A stretch of 41,681 bases of DNA from NCBI GenBank assembly GCA_026414545.1, contig JAOAIU010000058.1, positions 1 through 41,681 of the forward strand, given 5' to 3'. Source of the DNA: Candidatus Saccharicenans sp. (lineage in GTDB: Bacteria; Acidobacteriota; Aminicenantia; Aminicenantales; Saccharicenantaceae). Positions 8,808 through 18,291 of this stretch are shown in pieces. The notes under the pieces were generated by a model. It did not search any database. It was not told the origin of the DNA and worked only from the letters and a program-made list of their open reading frames with translations. How positions within the stretch are numbered: position 1 is the stretch's first letter; the number at the start of each line of letters is the position of its first letter. The position numbers and the translations under genes were made by a program.

Positions 8808-10550
8808 CTAAGTTTTTTCGGGCCCGGCTTTTTTCCTGACGGCCACCACCTGGCCCTTGAGCGTGTTAAGCAGGGCCCGGGCTTTGGGGTCGTTAAGCAA
8901 GGCCCGGGTTTCATCGCCGGCGGCATTCTTATGATTCTGTTCTGACTTTTCTTTGACCGAGGGCACCGGGCGACTGGAACTGGCCGGTCCGGTCGGGATT
9001 CCCGCTTCTTCCAGCTTCAATTCCAGAGCCTGCCCGCCAATTTCATTCCAGACACGGTTAAGATATGGCAGGTTTTGCTCGATCAGGTCGGCAAAATGTT
9101 TGCGGTCACGGGCATAAATCAAACTCAGCTGGCCTCCGCTGACCTCTACCCGGCTAACCATTTTTATGATGGGAGCCAGAGCCGGTTTTTCTTGCATCAC
9201 CCGGAAATAGAGTTCGTCTGCCTTTTCCTGGTTGAAGATAGACAGACCATTCTTTCTGGCCGGGTTCAGGTTATTCTTGGCGCGGTCGCTGGTGTTGGAC
9301 CGGACCGAGTGTTCCGGGCCCGGACGGCCGGAAGAGGCCGCCAGAGAATATGCCGGCTCGACTGGCTTTTTTCCCCCCGGCTCGGACTTTGGGGTGGATA
9401 GCTCACCCAGAGCCTGTTCCAGGGGTTTGAGGTGCTTAAGGTAGCAGAGCTTTATCAACCAGGCCTCCAGGAAGAGACGCGGCTGGGAGGAATAGCGCAG
9501 TCCGGACTCGCCTTCCTGTAACATCAGGATGAAGCGTAAAAGTTCTTCAGGCTGAAATCCCCGTGACCTCTCCCGGAGATCCTGAATTTCTTCTTCAGAC
9601 AGAAGGAGCAGCTCTGAAGGCCTGGATGAAACCTTGACTACCAGCAGATTGCGGAAGTATTCAATCAGGCCGCCGTAAAAATGCTTGAGGTCGATTCCGG
9701 CTGAGACCAGAGATTCAACCAGAGGAAAGATTTCTTCGCTTCTCCCGGTCAGAATGGCTCCGGCCAGGTTTTCATAAAGACTCCGATTGATGACCCCCAG
9801 GACTTCCTCGGTCTCCCTGTCCTGCACCTGGGGTCCGCTGAAAGAGACCACCATGTCCAGAAGAGTCTCGGCATCCCGCAGGCTACCGTCAGCGGCCCCG
9901 GCAATCAGCTTGAGGCTGTAGGGGCTGATGGTGATGTTTTCCTGGCGGGAAATGTAATGGAGATGGTCCATTATCTGCTGGTTGGACAATCTCTTGAAAA
10001 CAAAATGCTGACAGCGGGAAGCAATGGTTCGGGGAACTTTGTGAAACTCGGTGGTAGCAAATATAAAAACTGTCCTGCTGGGTGGCTCTTCCAGGGTCTT
10101 CAGCAGTGCGTTAAAAGCGTCCCGACTGAGCTGGTGGACTTCATCTATTATGATCACCCGGTAACGGCTGTGCATGGGTTCATACTGGATGCTATCCCTC
10201 AGGGCCTTGACATCCTCTATGCCCCGGTTAGAAGCTCCGTCAATTTCTATGAAATCGAGAAGTGATTCCTCGTTGATGGCCTGGCACATTGAGCATCGGT
10301 TGCAGGGTTCAGGAGCTGGACCCTGCTCACAGTTCAGGGCCTTGGCCAGAATTCTGGCTACAGTGGTCTTCCCCACCCCTCTCATTCCCGAGAACAGGTA
10401 AGCATGGCCGATGCGGTTTTCTTTAATGGCGTTCTGAATGGTTCTGACCACGGCTTCCTGACCGACCACTTCGCCAAATTGGCGCGGCCGGTATTTTCTG
10501 GCCAGAACCAGATAGCCGGACTTGCTAGTTTCTTCAGCTCTGGATGACAT
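8808..10550 (-). CDS. dnaX: DNA polymerase III subunit gamma/tau
   Basis: This is the clamp-loader ATPase of the replicative polymerase. The AAA+ module shows Walker A GMRGVGKT (55-62), four zinc-ligand cysteines (C74, C83, C86, C89), and the DEVH box (136-139). Clamp-loader lid and collar regions follow to about 370, then a low-complexity linker and a C-terminal domain, giving a 580-residue tau form. In the linker, codons 393-395 read GGA AAA AAG, so the heptamer A-AAA-AAG (9372-9366) lies in the same phase as the E. coli dnaX slippery site. A -1 slip would end at a TAA at 9273-9271, giving a 426-residue gamma-like product. It heads dnaX-ybaB-recR. The Shine-Dalgarno before the ATG is weak. 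Confidence 0.96.
   Translation of the reverse strand: MSSRAEETSKSGYLVLARKYRPRQFGEVVGQEAVVRTIQNAIKENRIGHAYLFSGMRGVGKTTVARILAKALNCEQGPAPEPCNRCSMCQAINEESLLDFIEIDGASNRGIEDVKALRDSIQYEPMHSRYRVIIIDEVHQLSRDAFNALLKTLEEPPSRTVFIFATTEFHKVPRTIASRCQHFVFKRLSNQQIMDHLHYISRQENITISPYSLKLIAGAADGSLRDAETLLDMVVSFSGPQVQDRETEEVLGVINRSLYENLAGAILTGRSEEIFPLVESLVSAGIDLKHFYGGLIEYFRNLLVVKVSSRPSELLLLSEEEIQDLRERSRGFQPEELLRFILMLQEGESGLRYSSQPRLFLEAWLIKLCYLKHLKPLEQALGELSTPKSEPGGKKPVEPAYSLAASSGRPGPEHSVRSNTSDRAKNNLNPARKNGLSIFNQEKADELYFRVMQEKPALAPIIKMVSRVEVSGGQLSLIYARDRKHFADLIEQNLPYLNRVWNEIGGQALELKLEEAGIPTGPASSSRPVPSVKEKSEQNHKNAAGDETRALLNDPKARALLNTLKGQVVAVRKKAGPEKT
9271..9372 (-). other. Candidate programmed -1 frameshift region in dnaX
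   Basis: The slippery heptamer AAAAAAG (9372-9366) is in phase A-AAA-AAG and preceded by six G residues. After a -1 slip, 31 new codons run to TAA (9273-9271). A GC-rich hairpin (GGCGGCC paired with GGCCGTC, one wobble) starts about 23 bases downstream, farther than the usual stimulator distance. The heptamer and phase are seen directly; its use is inferred. Confidence 0.55.
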
Positions 10551-10580
10551 TGTTTTTTGAGTTCAACGAGATCAGCCGTT

Positions 10581-10589
10581 ATCTTACCA
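10581..10589 (-). promoter_or_regulatory. Possible extended -10 promoter of dnaX-ybaB-recR
   Basis: On the minus strand TGGTAAGAT fits an extended -10 and lies about 31 bases before the dnaX ATG. The -35 region is poor. This is a weak call. Confidence 0.3.
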
Positions 10590-10636
10590 CAACCGGTCTG
10601 AAATTCAAACAGAGCCCCGGGCAACTGATAAAATCT

Positions 10637-10666
10637 CTGGCAATTTTTGCTGATATGACGTATAAA
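10637..10666 (+). promoter_or_regulatory. Promoter of the DMT transporter gene
   Basis: TATAAA (10661-10666) lies 18 bases after CTGGCA (10637-10642, 4 of 6 matches to the -35 consensus). The predicted transcription start is within about 4 bases of the ATG at 10677, so the mRNA would be almost leaderless. Confidence 0.4.
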
Positions 10667-10676
10667 AATTCCGAAA

Positions 10677-11546
10677 ATGAAACCCAGGAATTATGGTCTG
10701 CTGCTGGTCCATCTGGCCGTTCTTTTTTTTGGCTTTCCCGGAGTCATCGGTAAATCCCTTCCGCTCAGCCCGGTCGAGTTGACCTGGCTTAGAGTTTTTC
10801 TGGCCAGTCTGGGCTTACTGGTGATCATTGTCATCCAGAAAGCGAAACTGGCAGTTTCTGGCAGCCGGGCCAGGCTTCTTCTGTTGGCCGCCGGATTTCT
10901 GCTGGCTTTTCACTGGACGGCTTTTTTTAAGTCAGTACAAATCTCCACGGTGGCCGTTGGTTTGTTATCCTATTCCACTTTCCCCATATTCACCGTATTT
11001 CTGGAGCCCCTGATTTTGCGGACAGGGTTCAAAAAGTCATACCTGTTTTTTGCTCTGGCCTGTTTCCTGGGAGTGGCTCTAATGGTTCCTGAATACACCT
11101 TTGACAACCGAATTTTCCAGGGAGTGGTCTGGGGAATTCTGGCTGGTCTGTCCTTTGCCCTCCTGGCGGTAGTCAACCGGGTACTATCACCTCAACATTC
11201 CAGCCTGGTGCTGGCCTTCTACCAGGATACGGTGGCCATGCTTTTCCTTCTTCCTCTTTTCTTAAAGTCTCACGAGCTAAAACATCTCGAGGCCGACAGC
11301 ATCGGACTTATTCTTTTTCTCGGTCTGGTCTGTACCGCCGGGGCTCACACCATTTTCATCTGGGGGCTGCGCTTCATTGAAGCCAGGCTGTCCAGTTTAA
11401 TCAGTTCTCTGGAGCCGGTATATGGAATATTTTTTGGCTTCCTGTTTCTGGGCGAGATACCTGACTTCAGGACACTGGCCGGAGGCTTTCTTATTTTAGC
11501 CTCGGTCGTCATCCTCTCCTGGAAAAGTTCGGGCCCCAGCTCCTGA
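10677..11546 (+). CDS. EamA/DMT family transporter
   Basis: This 289-residue inner-membrane protein has about ten hydrophobic segments, arranged as two EamA repeats. The first repeat contains LSPVELTWLRVFLASLGLLVI and the second GLRFIEARLSSLISSLEPVYGIFFGFLFLGEI, a hallmark of the family. Relatives export or import metabolites such as amino acids, nucleosides or sugars; the substrate cannot be told from sequence. No Shine-Dalgarno is visible, and the -10 just upstream suggests a leaderless or near-leaderless mRNA. The gene is divergent from dnaX and convergent with the lipoprotein gene, with a hairpin spanning both stop codons. Confidence 0.9.
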   Translation: MKPRNYGLLLVHLAVLFFGFPGVIGKSLPLSPVELTWLRVFLASLGLLVIIVIQKAKLAVSGSRARLLLLAAGFLLAFHWTAFFKSVQISTVAVGLLSYSTFPIFTVFLEPLILRTGFKKSYLFFALACFLGVALMVPEYTFDNRIFQGVVWGILAGLSFALLAVVNRVLSPQHSSLVLAFYQDTVAMLFLLPLFLKSHELKHLEADSIGLILFLGLVCTAGAHTIFIWGLRFIEARLSSLISSLEPVYGIFFGFLFLGEIPDFRTLAGGFLILASVVILSWKSSGPSS

Positions 11547-11565
11547 ACGCTGGCTGCTCAGCGTT
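11546..11565 (+). terminator. Hairpin terminator between convergent genes
   Basis: A perfect 7-bp stem (AACGCTG with CAGCGTT, loop GCTGCT) overlaps the transporter stop and the stop of the opposing lipoprotein gene. On the plus strand it is followed by TCTCTTC, a weak pyrimidine tract. Confidence 0.45.
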
Positions 11566-12712
11566 TCTCTTCATCCGTTTTGCGTTTCAGGTCTTCTTTG
11601 CGGATGGTCCTTTTCTCCTCGGCCTGTCTTTTTTGCAATTCCTGCTTTTCCTGCTCGTGTCTTTTCCTCAGCTCTTCTAGCCTGGACTGACCTTCAGCTA
11701 TTTTCCTCTGTCTCTCCTGGGGCGGGGCGCTTTTGGCTTCTTCTTCAGCCTGTCTTTTGAGTCGTTCCAGCTCGAGCTTCTGGGTCCTCTCCAGCAGGCT
11801 GTTTTCCTGACGGTGAACGACCTCGACCTCTTCCGGCCGGATGTCCTGAACGGGGCTGATTTTCTGCTCGGCCTCTTCTTTCTTGAGCACCGTCTTGGGA
11901 GCGGTTTGCTCCTGCTTAATCTGAGGCCGGTAGATTCTTATCTCGTCCATTCCTGCACCAGCTTCCTCTGGTTTCTTAACCTCTCTAACGCTTACCCTGG
12001 TCACGGGTCGGCGAGTTAATCTTTCAATTTCCTGGGGTGAAAGGGCATCGTTGATAATCAGGTCCCGATTCCTGACAGTATATCTATCTCTGACCACAGT
12101 GAAATTGATAATAGTCATGTTTCGTTCTGGTGGCAGGATCCAGGCCTGCAGCTGCCTGGAGTGGAAATGACGCCCCTCAATGAATATCCAGTAATGATCG
12201 GGCAGGTCGCGTCTTCCCCACCTCAGACCGAAACCCGGGACGAAATCCACACCGGGAGGCAAGGGGGCCCAGCCTATATACAAGTCGCCGAATCTCCAAA
12301 TTACCCAGGCCGGAGCCCAGATGACATCAGGCACCCAGAACCAGCCCAGACGGTTGTCCCAGCCCCAGCGGCCATAATGGAAGGGAATCCAGCCCCACGG
12401 ATGATTTGAGACCCAGGTCCAGCCGTAATCGGTCCAGACCCAACGCCCGTGGGCGTACGGTCGCCAGTGCCGGCCAACTCCTCTGGGAATCCAGACATAC
12501 CCATAAGGGTTGTAATAAACCCAGTATCCATAGTTACCAAGATATTCGTATATATAAGTAATAGAAATTTCTCCGTAGGCAGGTGCAGCCGCAGCCGGCG
12601 ATGGCGGTTCATAGGTTCTGACTCCCGGCTCCCGGGAATCATCATAAGGAACGTACATGATGCAGCTCGAAAACATGAGGATCAAAGTCAGGATAAAACC
12701 TATCTTTTTCAT
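11558..12712 (-). CDS. Lipoprotein with tryptophan/tyrosine-rich DUF6600-like repeats and C-terminal coiled coil
   Basis: This is a 384-residue predicted lipoprotein: signal MKKIGFILTLILMFSSC, with the lipobox cysteine at residue 17. Residues of about 50-175 form repeated aromatic units (YYNPYGYVWIPRGVG, GRWVWTDYGWTWVSNHPWGW, YGRWGWDNRLGWFWVP) typical of DUF6600-type proteins. Residues of about 290-384 are a highly charged, Glu/Lys/Arg-rich coiled coil. The function of this family is not established; the architecture suggests an envelope structural or adhesive role. The start is supported by GGGAGG 5 bases upstream. It stands alone as a transcription unit, convergent with the transporter. Confidence 0.82.
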   Translation of the reverse strand: MKKIGFILTLILMFSSCIMYVPYDDSREPGVRTYEPPSPAAAAPAYGEISITYIYEYLGNYGYWVYYNPYGYVWIPRGVGRHWRPYAHGRWVWTDYGWTWVSNHPWGWIPFHYGRWGWDNRLGWFWVPDVIWAPAWVIWRFGDLYIGWAPLPPGVDFVPGFGLRWGRRDLPDHYWIFIEGRHFHSRQLQAWILPPERNMTIINFTVVRDRYTVRNRDLIINDALSPQEIERLTRRPVTRVSVREVKKPEEAGAGMDEIRIYRPQIKQEQTAPKTVLKKEEAEQKISPVQDIRPEEVEVVHRQENSLLERTQKLELERLKRQAEEEAKSAPPQERQRKIAEGQSRLEELRKRHEQEKQELQKRQAEEKRTIRKEDLKRKTDEEKR

Positions 12713-12832
12713 CGCATCCTCCCGCTATTAATTTAGCAAGAAATATGCCGATTATTAAGCTGGCCTCGGCCAGACTGGACTGTCCCGGAACGGGTTACAT
12801 GGCGTCCTTTTTTGGGGACACTTTAAACAATA

Positions 12833-14044
<1,212 letters not shown>

Positions 14045-14067
14045 GTTATTACTCCCTTTAAAATTTA

Positions 14068-14160
<93 letters not shown>

Positions 14161-14232
14161 GCTGGTTAAAATTCTTCCTTAGATTATCAGAATAAGTTTC
14201 TTAAATCAATTGCGGCCCGCTTGAGCCAGCTT

Positions 14233-15261
14233 CTAAAAATCTCGCCAGTAGATGGAGATAATATCCTTGATCAAAGCCGCGGCTGCTCCCCGGGGATCGG
14301 ACTTGCCTCCGGCCAGGACTATATAACCCATGCAATCAGTGTAAAAAATGATTCCTTTGTTGCTTCCGTCCACCGCGGCCAGGGGATGGTCGGGGTTGAG
14401 CAGGGCCAGTCCCACCTCAACCTTCCAGGGGGCTTCAGGAGTCTCACGGCTGCAGCGACCAATAAGTTTAATAGTCTTGCCGAGCCGGGCCGCTTTGGCC
14501 ATTATTTCTTCGGTCAGTCCGTTAATACCGTTGACCCTGGCCTCAGACAGCTTGATTTCCGTTCCCAGAACCCGATTGGCAATGATAATCATCTTGGCCG
14601 CTGTATCCCAGCCCTCGATGTCCTGGACCGGGTTGGGTTCAGCTATTCCCTTTTCGCTGGCCTCCATCAGTGCCCGGGAGAAGCTCAGGCCTTCTGACAT
14701 CCTGGTCAGGATGTAATTAGTGGTACCGTTAAGGATGCCTTCTATGGCCAGGATTTCAGCTCCAGCCAGAGAATGCAGTCCAACGTCCAGTGTCGGCAGG
14801 GCGGCGGCGGTGGCTCCGCTGGCCTTCAGGGCCACCTGGTGCTGGCGGGCTTCAGCTGCCAGTTCAGAGGGGTGAACCACCAGGGCTCCTTTGCTGGCCG
14901 TTACCACATGCCAGCCGCTCGACAGAGCCGTCTTCATCAGGCTAAAGCCTGGCTCCCCGGTATTCAGGTCTGAGGGTGTGCAATCGACCAGGACTCCTGA
15001 CTTGAATTCTTCAAGAAGGTCAACCAGGCTGAAGGTCTGAACCCAGCCGGATAATTCAGACTTCTCCTTTCCTGCTTCGGCTTCAGAAACCATTTTCCTG
15101 GTCCCGGACAGCAGAACCGCTCCTGACTTTCTTATTATTCCTCTCAGTTCCAGGAATAAGCCGTACCGCTCCCGGCAATAATCGTATTTTTCTTTTAAGA
15201 GCTCATAGAAGGCCCGGCCCACCCGGCCGAAACCGACCAGAATGATGTTTACTTTTTGCAT
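14233..15261 (-). CDS. hom: Homoserine dehydrogenase, short form without ACT domain
   Basis: This enzyme reduces aspartate semialdehyde to homoserine, the branch point to threonine and methionine. An N-terminal Rossmann motif (VGFGRVGRAFYELL, about 9-22), a central lid with VVTASKGALV, the catalytic-domain motif GILNGTTNYILTRM and DIEGWDTAAKMIIIAN are all visible. At 342 residues it lacks the C-terminal ACT regulatory domain of many bacterial forms, so threonine feedback through that domain is not expected. It sits between two serine tRNA genes on the same strand. Threonine synthase is 0.8 kb away in divergent orientation, with no homoserine kinase in the window. A GGTGG precedes the ATG by 5 bases. 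Confidence 0.92.
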   Translation of the reverse strand: MQKVNIILVGFGRVGRAFYELLKEKYDYCRERYGLFLELRGIIRKSGAVLLSGTRKMVSEAEAGKEKSELSGWVQTFSLVDLLEEFKSGVLVDCTPSDLNTGEPGFSLMKTALSSGWHVVTASKGALVVHPSELAAEARQHQVALKASGATAAALPTLDVGLHSLAGAEILAIEGILNGTTNYILTRMSEGLSFSRALMEASEKGIAEPNPVQDIEGWDTAAKMIIIANRVLGTEIKLSEARVNGINGLTEEIMAKAARLGKTIKLIGRCSRETPEAPWKVEVGLALLNPDHPLAAVDGSNKGIIFYTDCMGYIVLAGGKSDPRGAAAALIKDIISIYWRDF

Positions 15262-15296
15262 CCTGCCACCAGCCCCTGTTTATTTTATCTGAATCA

Positions 15297-15391
15297 TGGC
15301 GGAGAGGGCGGGATTCGAACCCGCGATTCCGGATATTACCCGGAATAACGGTTTTCGAGACCGTCGCCTTCAACCTCTCGGCCACCTCTCC
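15297..15391 (-). tRNA. tRNA-Ser(CGA), CCA end encoded
   Basis: The minus strand forms a 95-nt class II tRNA. The acceptor GGAGAGG/CCTCTCC is followed by G and an encoded CCA. The anticodon stem ACGGT/ACCGT holds loop CTCGAAA with anticodon CGA. The long variable arm has a 7-bp stem (ATTCCGG/CCGGAAT type). It reads UCG. Its 3' 30 bases are identical to those of the tRNA-Ser(GGA) gene 1.2 kb away. Confidence 0.96.
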
Positions 15392-15404
15392 GCTTCCCTG
15401 TAAT

Positions 15405-15911
15405 TTACTTTAAGGCCGTCCGGTTTTCAACAGCCTGATGAATTTTGCCTCTTCTTTTCTGGCGAAAAAAATCTTTCAGCAGCTGCCCGCATTCTTCCTG
15501 GCAGAGACCGCCAGCTATCTCCGGCCGGTGATTGGCCTGACTCAGGTTGAATTTCAACCGGGAAACAACTGCTCCCGCTTTGGGGTCCTCAGCCCCATAA
15601 ACCAGCCTCCTGACCCGGGCCTGAATTATGGCCCCCAGGCACATGGGACACGGCTCGACGGTCACATACAGGGTGGAACCTGGCAAACGGTAGTTGCCAG
15701 ACTTCCTGGCTGCTTTCCTGATGGTTACTATTTCAGCGTGGGCAGTGGGGTCGGAACTGGCTAACGGTCGATTGTAACCCCGGGCCAGAACCCGCCCTTC
15801 TTTAACCAGCACTGCTCCTACCGGCACCTCTCCCCTGGCCGCTGCTTTTCTGGCCTCAGCCAGAGCCAGCCGCATAAAATAAATATCGGGGGCTTCGACC
15901 TTCTTTTTCAC
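15405..15911 (-). CDS. tadA: tRNA-specific adenosine deaminase
   Basis: This enzyme converts adenosine-34 to inosine in the anticodon of tRNA-Arg(ACG). The 168-residue protein has the cytidine/deoxycytidylate deaminase zinc site: H58-A-E60 with catalytic Glu60, and PCPMC with C88 and C91. The start is GTG at 15911 with a weak TAGG upstream. A perfect 7-bp inverted repeat (15924-15945) lies just upstream of the start. Linkage of tadA to a serine tRNA and to the dnaX cluster is common in bacteria; here dnaX is 5 kb away. Confidence 0.95.
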   Translation of the reverse strand: MKKKVEAPDIYFMRLALAEARKAAARGEVPVGAVLVKEGRVLARGYNRPLASSDPTAHAEIVTIRKAARKSGNYRLPGSTLYVTVEPCPMCLGAIIQARVRRLVYGAEDPKAGAVVSRLKFNLSQANHRPEIAGGLCQEECGQLLKDFFRQKRRGKIHQAVENRTALK

Positions 15912-15923
15912 CGCGGCCTAATT

Positions 15924-15945
15924 TTAAGACTATCGGCCGTCTTAA
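15924..15945. repeat. Perfect inverted repeat upstream of tadA
   Basis: TTAAGAC and GTCTTAA are separated by 8 bases (TATCGGCC) in the tadA-thrC divergent gap. It could be a protein-binding site or a leader hairpin for tadA; it has no terminator-like T tract. The rest of the 172-base gap (15912-16083) shows no gene that I can support. Confidence 0.35.
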
Positions 15946-16083
15946 TCAAACGCCGCTAAGTTAGCCGAGCCTGATTATCCAGCATCGGGTTCTTCAGGCA
16001 ACTCCGATTGCCCGGTGAACGACAGACCTGGCTTTACTTGCCTTTCTCCTTCAGGTAGACTACCGACATAGAGAAAATCTTCG

Positions 16084-17274
16084 ATGAACGACCGCCTGAA
16101 ATGCCTGATTTGCGGACTGGAATTTGATTTTCAGCCGAATGAGTTTTTTTGCCCCACCTGTGAACAACCCGGGCTGTTTAATAAAACAATTTCCGGGAAG
16201 GCTCAAATTGCTCAAGAGGCAGGAATCACGCTGGAAAAATTCGCCTCCTTCCTTCCCCTTAAAAAGGTCCGGGCCGAATTGAGCCTGGGAGAGGGGCAGA
16301 CTCCCCTTCTGGCTCTGAGCAGCCTGGAAGATGGCCACCGACTCCTGGCCAAGCTGGAATCGGTCAATCCCACATTGAGTTTCAAGGACAGGGGTTCGGT
16401 CCTGGTTGTGCAAAAGGCACTGGAGCTGGGCTGGTCGGCTGTCGGCACGGTTTCAACCGGGAACATGGCTTCCTCTACGGCAGCCTATGCTGCCCGGGCC
16501 GGGCTTACTTGTGTCCTGCTGGTAAAGAAGGGCACTTCAACCGGGGCCCTGGCCTCCTCCGCCATCTTCAATCCCCTGATCATTGAAGTCGAAGGTGATT
16601 ACGGACAGCTGTTCCGAGAAAGCTATGAGCTGGGTAAAGAGTTCAGCATCTATTTTGCCAATTCGGTTGACCCGGTGAGGCTGGAGGGCTATAAGCTTAC
16701 AGCCTTTGAACTCTGTCTGCAGTTGGGCGGCGTTCCCGACTTCGTTTACGTGCCGGTTAGCTCAGGCGGACATTTCATCGGGCTTTATAAAGGCTTCTTA
16801 GAAATGAAACAGGCCGGATACATCAAGAAGATTCCGGTCATGGTTGGGGTCCAGGCCTCGGGCTGTGCCCCCATTGTCCAGGCTTTTGAAGAGGGACACA
16901 AGACGGTCAGCCCGATCAGACCATCCGGGACAATTGCTCACTCCATCTCTAATGCCGACCCTCCGGCCGGAAACCTGGTCCTCAAGCTGGTCAGGGACCA
17001 TGATGGCTGGCTTACGGCGGTGACGGACGAAGAGATGCTTCAGGCCCAGAAGGAGCTGGCCAGAAGCCAGGGGCTGTTCGTCCAGCCGGAATCAGCGGCC
17101 ACTCTGGCTGCCTTTTTTAAGCTGCGGAGTCGCTTTAAGGGAATGTCGGTCTTGATTCTGACCGGACAGGGTTTGAAGGCAGTTCATCAACCCGCGCTGG
17201 AAGGCCTGAATTATCATGTGTCCAGGGCCGGAGAGTTGAGAGAATTTTTCCGCTCAATTTATCGCCAGAAATAA
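16084..17274 (+). CDS. thrC: Threonine synthase
   Basis: This PLP enzyme converts O-phosphohomoserine to threonine. The 396-residue protein starts with a zinc-ribbon-like segment (C7, C10, C23, C26), as in archaeal-type threonine synthases. It continues with LGEGQTPLL, the PLP lysine K101 in LSFKDRGS, and the phosphate-binding loop VSTGNMASSTAAYAARAG. The C-terminal part has VQPESAATLAAFFKL. It is the second threonine-pathway gene in this neighbourhood (hom is on the other strand). Its upstream region lacks a strong Shine-Dalgarno. A related PLP lyase is the alternative, but the zinc-ribbon start and overall layout favour threonine synthase. Confidence 0.88.
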   Translation: MNDRLKCLICGLEFDFQPNEFFCPTCEQPGLFNKTISGKAQIAQEAGITLEKFASFLPLKKVRAELSLGEGQTPLLALSSLEDGHRLLAKLESVNPTLSFKDRGSVLVVQKALELGWSAVGTVSTGNMASSTAAYAARAGLTCVLLVKKGTSTGALASSAIFNPLIIEVEGDYGQLFRESYELGKEFSIYFANSVDPVRLEGYKLTAFELCLQLGGVPDFVYVPVSSGGHFIGLYKGFLEMKQAGYIKKIPVMVGVQASGCAPIVQAFEEGHKTVSPIRPSGTIAHSISNADPPAGNLVLKLVRDHDGWLTAVTDEEMLQAQKELARSQGLFVQPESAATLAAFFKLRSRFKGMSVLILTGQGLKAVHQPALEGLNYHVSRAGELREFFRSIYRQK

Positions 17275-17307
17275 AATAAACAAGATAGTTAAACGAGAGG
17301 AGGGACA

Positions 17308-18291
17308 ATGCCAGGAGAATTTAAGACTGGCTGGTCCGGCTATGACCTACCGAAGATTCCCGGCCGCTGGCTGAAGTACGCAGTTGCCGGCTTCCTGGTG
17401 GTCATCTTGCTGGCCACCTCAATCTACCAGATCAAACCTGAGGAAATCGGGGTCATCCTGCGCTTCGGCCGGTTTGTCAGGACCAGCGAACCGGGATTGC
17501 ATTTCAGGTTGCCGCTGGGAATTGAAAAGCTGACCAGAGTGCCGGTGCAACGCCAGCTCAAACTGGAATTCGGCTACCGCACAGCCCGGCCAGGAGTAAA
17601 ATCCGAATATTTTGTAAACGACGAGACCCAGAAGGAATCGATGATGTTAACCGGAGACCTGAACGTGGTGGTGGCCGAATGGATTGTGCAGTACAAGATC
17701 AAGGACCCGTATAAGTTCCTGTTCAAAGTGCGGGACCCGGTGCAGACTTTCCGGGCCATGACCGAAGCCACGGTCAGACAGGTGGTGGGAGATGCCTCGG
17801 TCGATGAAGTCATTACCTTTGGCCGGGCCAACCTGGCGGCTGAGGCCATGACCGCCCTGCAGAAACTGGTTGATACCTATGAACTCGGACTGGAAATAAA
17901 CCAGCTTATTTTCCAGGATGTCAATCCGCCCGACCCGGTTAAGCCTTCTTTCAACGAAGTTAATCAGGCCTTGCAAGAAAAAGAAAGGAAGATCAATGAG
18001 GCCTGGGCTGAATATAACCAGGAAATACCCAAGGCTCAGGGCGAGGCCGAGCAGATGATCAGGGGGGCAGAAGGCTATGCCGCCGAGCGCGTCAACAATG
18101 CCCGGGGAGATGCCGCCAGGTTCATTTCCATCTACCGGGAATACTCCAAAGCCCCGGCTGTTACCAGGAAAAGGCTTTATCTGGAAACGCTGAACGAAGT
18201 GCTGGCCGGTATAGACCGCAAGATAATAGTTGATGAAGTCCAGAAAAACCTGATTCCCCTGCTGAACCTGGGAGAGGAGGTGAAAAAATGA
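17308..18291 (+). CDS. hflK: FtsH protease modulator HflK
   Basis: This SPFH/stomatin-family protein is anchored by one N-terminal membrane segment (about 25-43, VAGFLVVILLATSIYQI), with the band-7 domain on the periplasmic side. The domain has IKPEEIGVILRFGRFV...PGLHFRLP and a long C-terminal helix rich in Glu/Ala/Arg (QALQEKERKINEAWAEYN, AEGYAAERVNNARGDA). HflK and HflC form a cage around FtsH and modulate membrane-protein turnover. At 327 residues it is shorter than the E. coli protein and lacks its glycine-rich N-terminal stretch. GAGGAGGGA precedes the ATG. hflC starts in the ATGA overlap. Confidence 0.93.
   Translation: MPGEFKTGWSGYDLPKIPGRWLKYAVAGFLVVILLATSIYQIKPEEIGVILRFGRFVRTSEPGLHFRLPLGIEKLTRVPVQRQLKLEFGYRTARPGVKSEYFVNDETQKESMMLTGDLNVVVAEWIVQYKIKDPYKFLFKVRDPVQTFRAMTEATVRQVVGDASVDEVITFGRANLAAEAMTALQKLVDTYELGLEINQLIFQDVNPPDPVKPSFNEVNQALQEKERKINEAWAEYNQEIPKAQGEAEQMIRGAEGYAAERVNNARGDAARFISIYREYSKAPAVTRKRLYLETLNEVLAGIDRKIIVDEVQKNLIPLLNLGEEVKK

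Noticed and set aside
15912-16083. SRP RNA (ffs) expected near tadA and serine tRNA genes
   Set aside because: Neither strand shows the conserved GGTCAGG...GGAAGG...AGCA tetraloop region.
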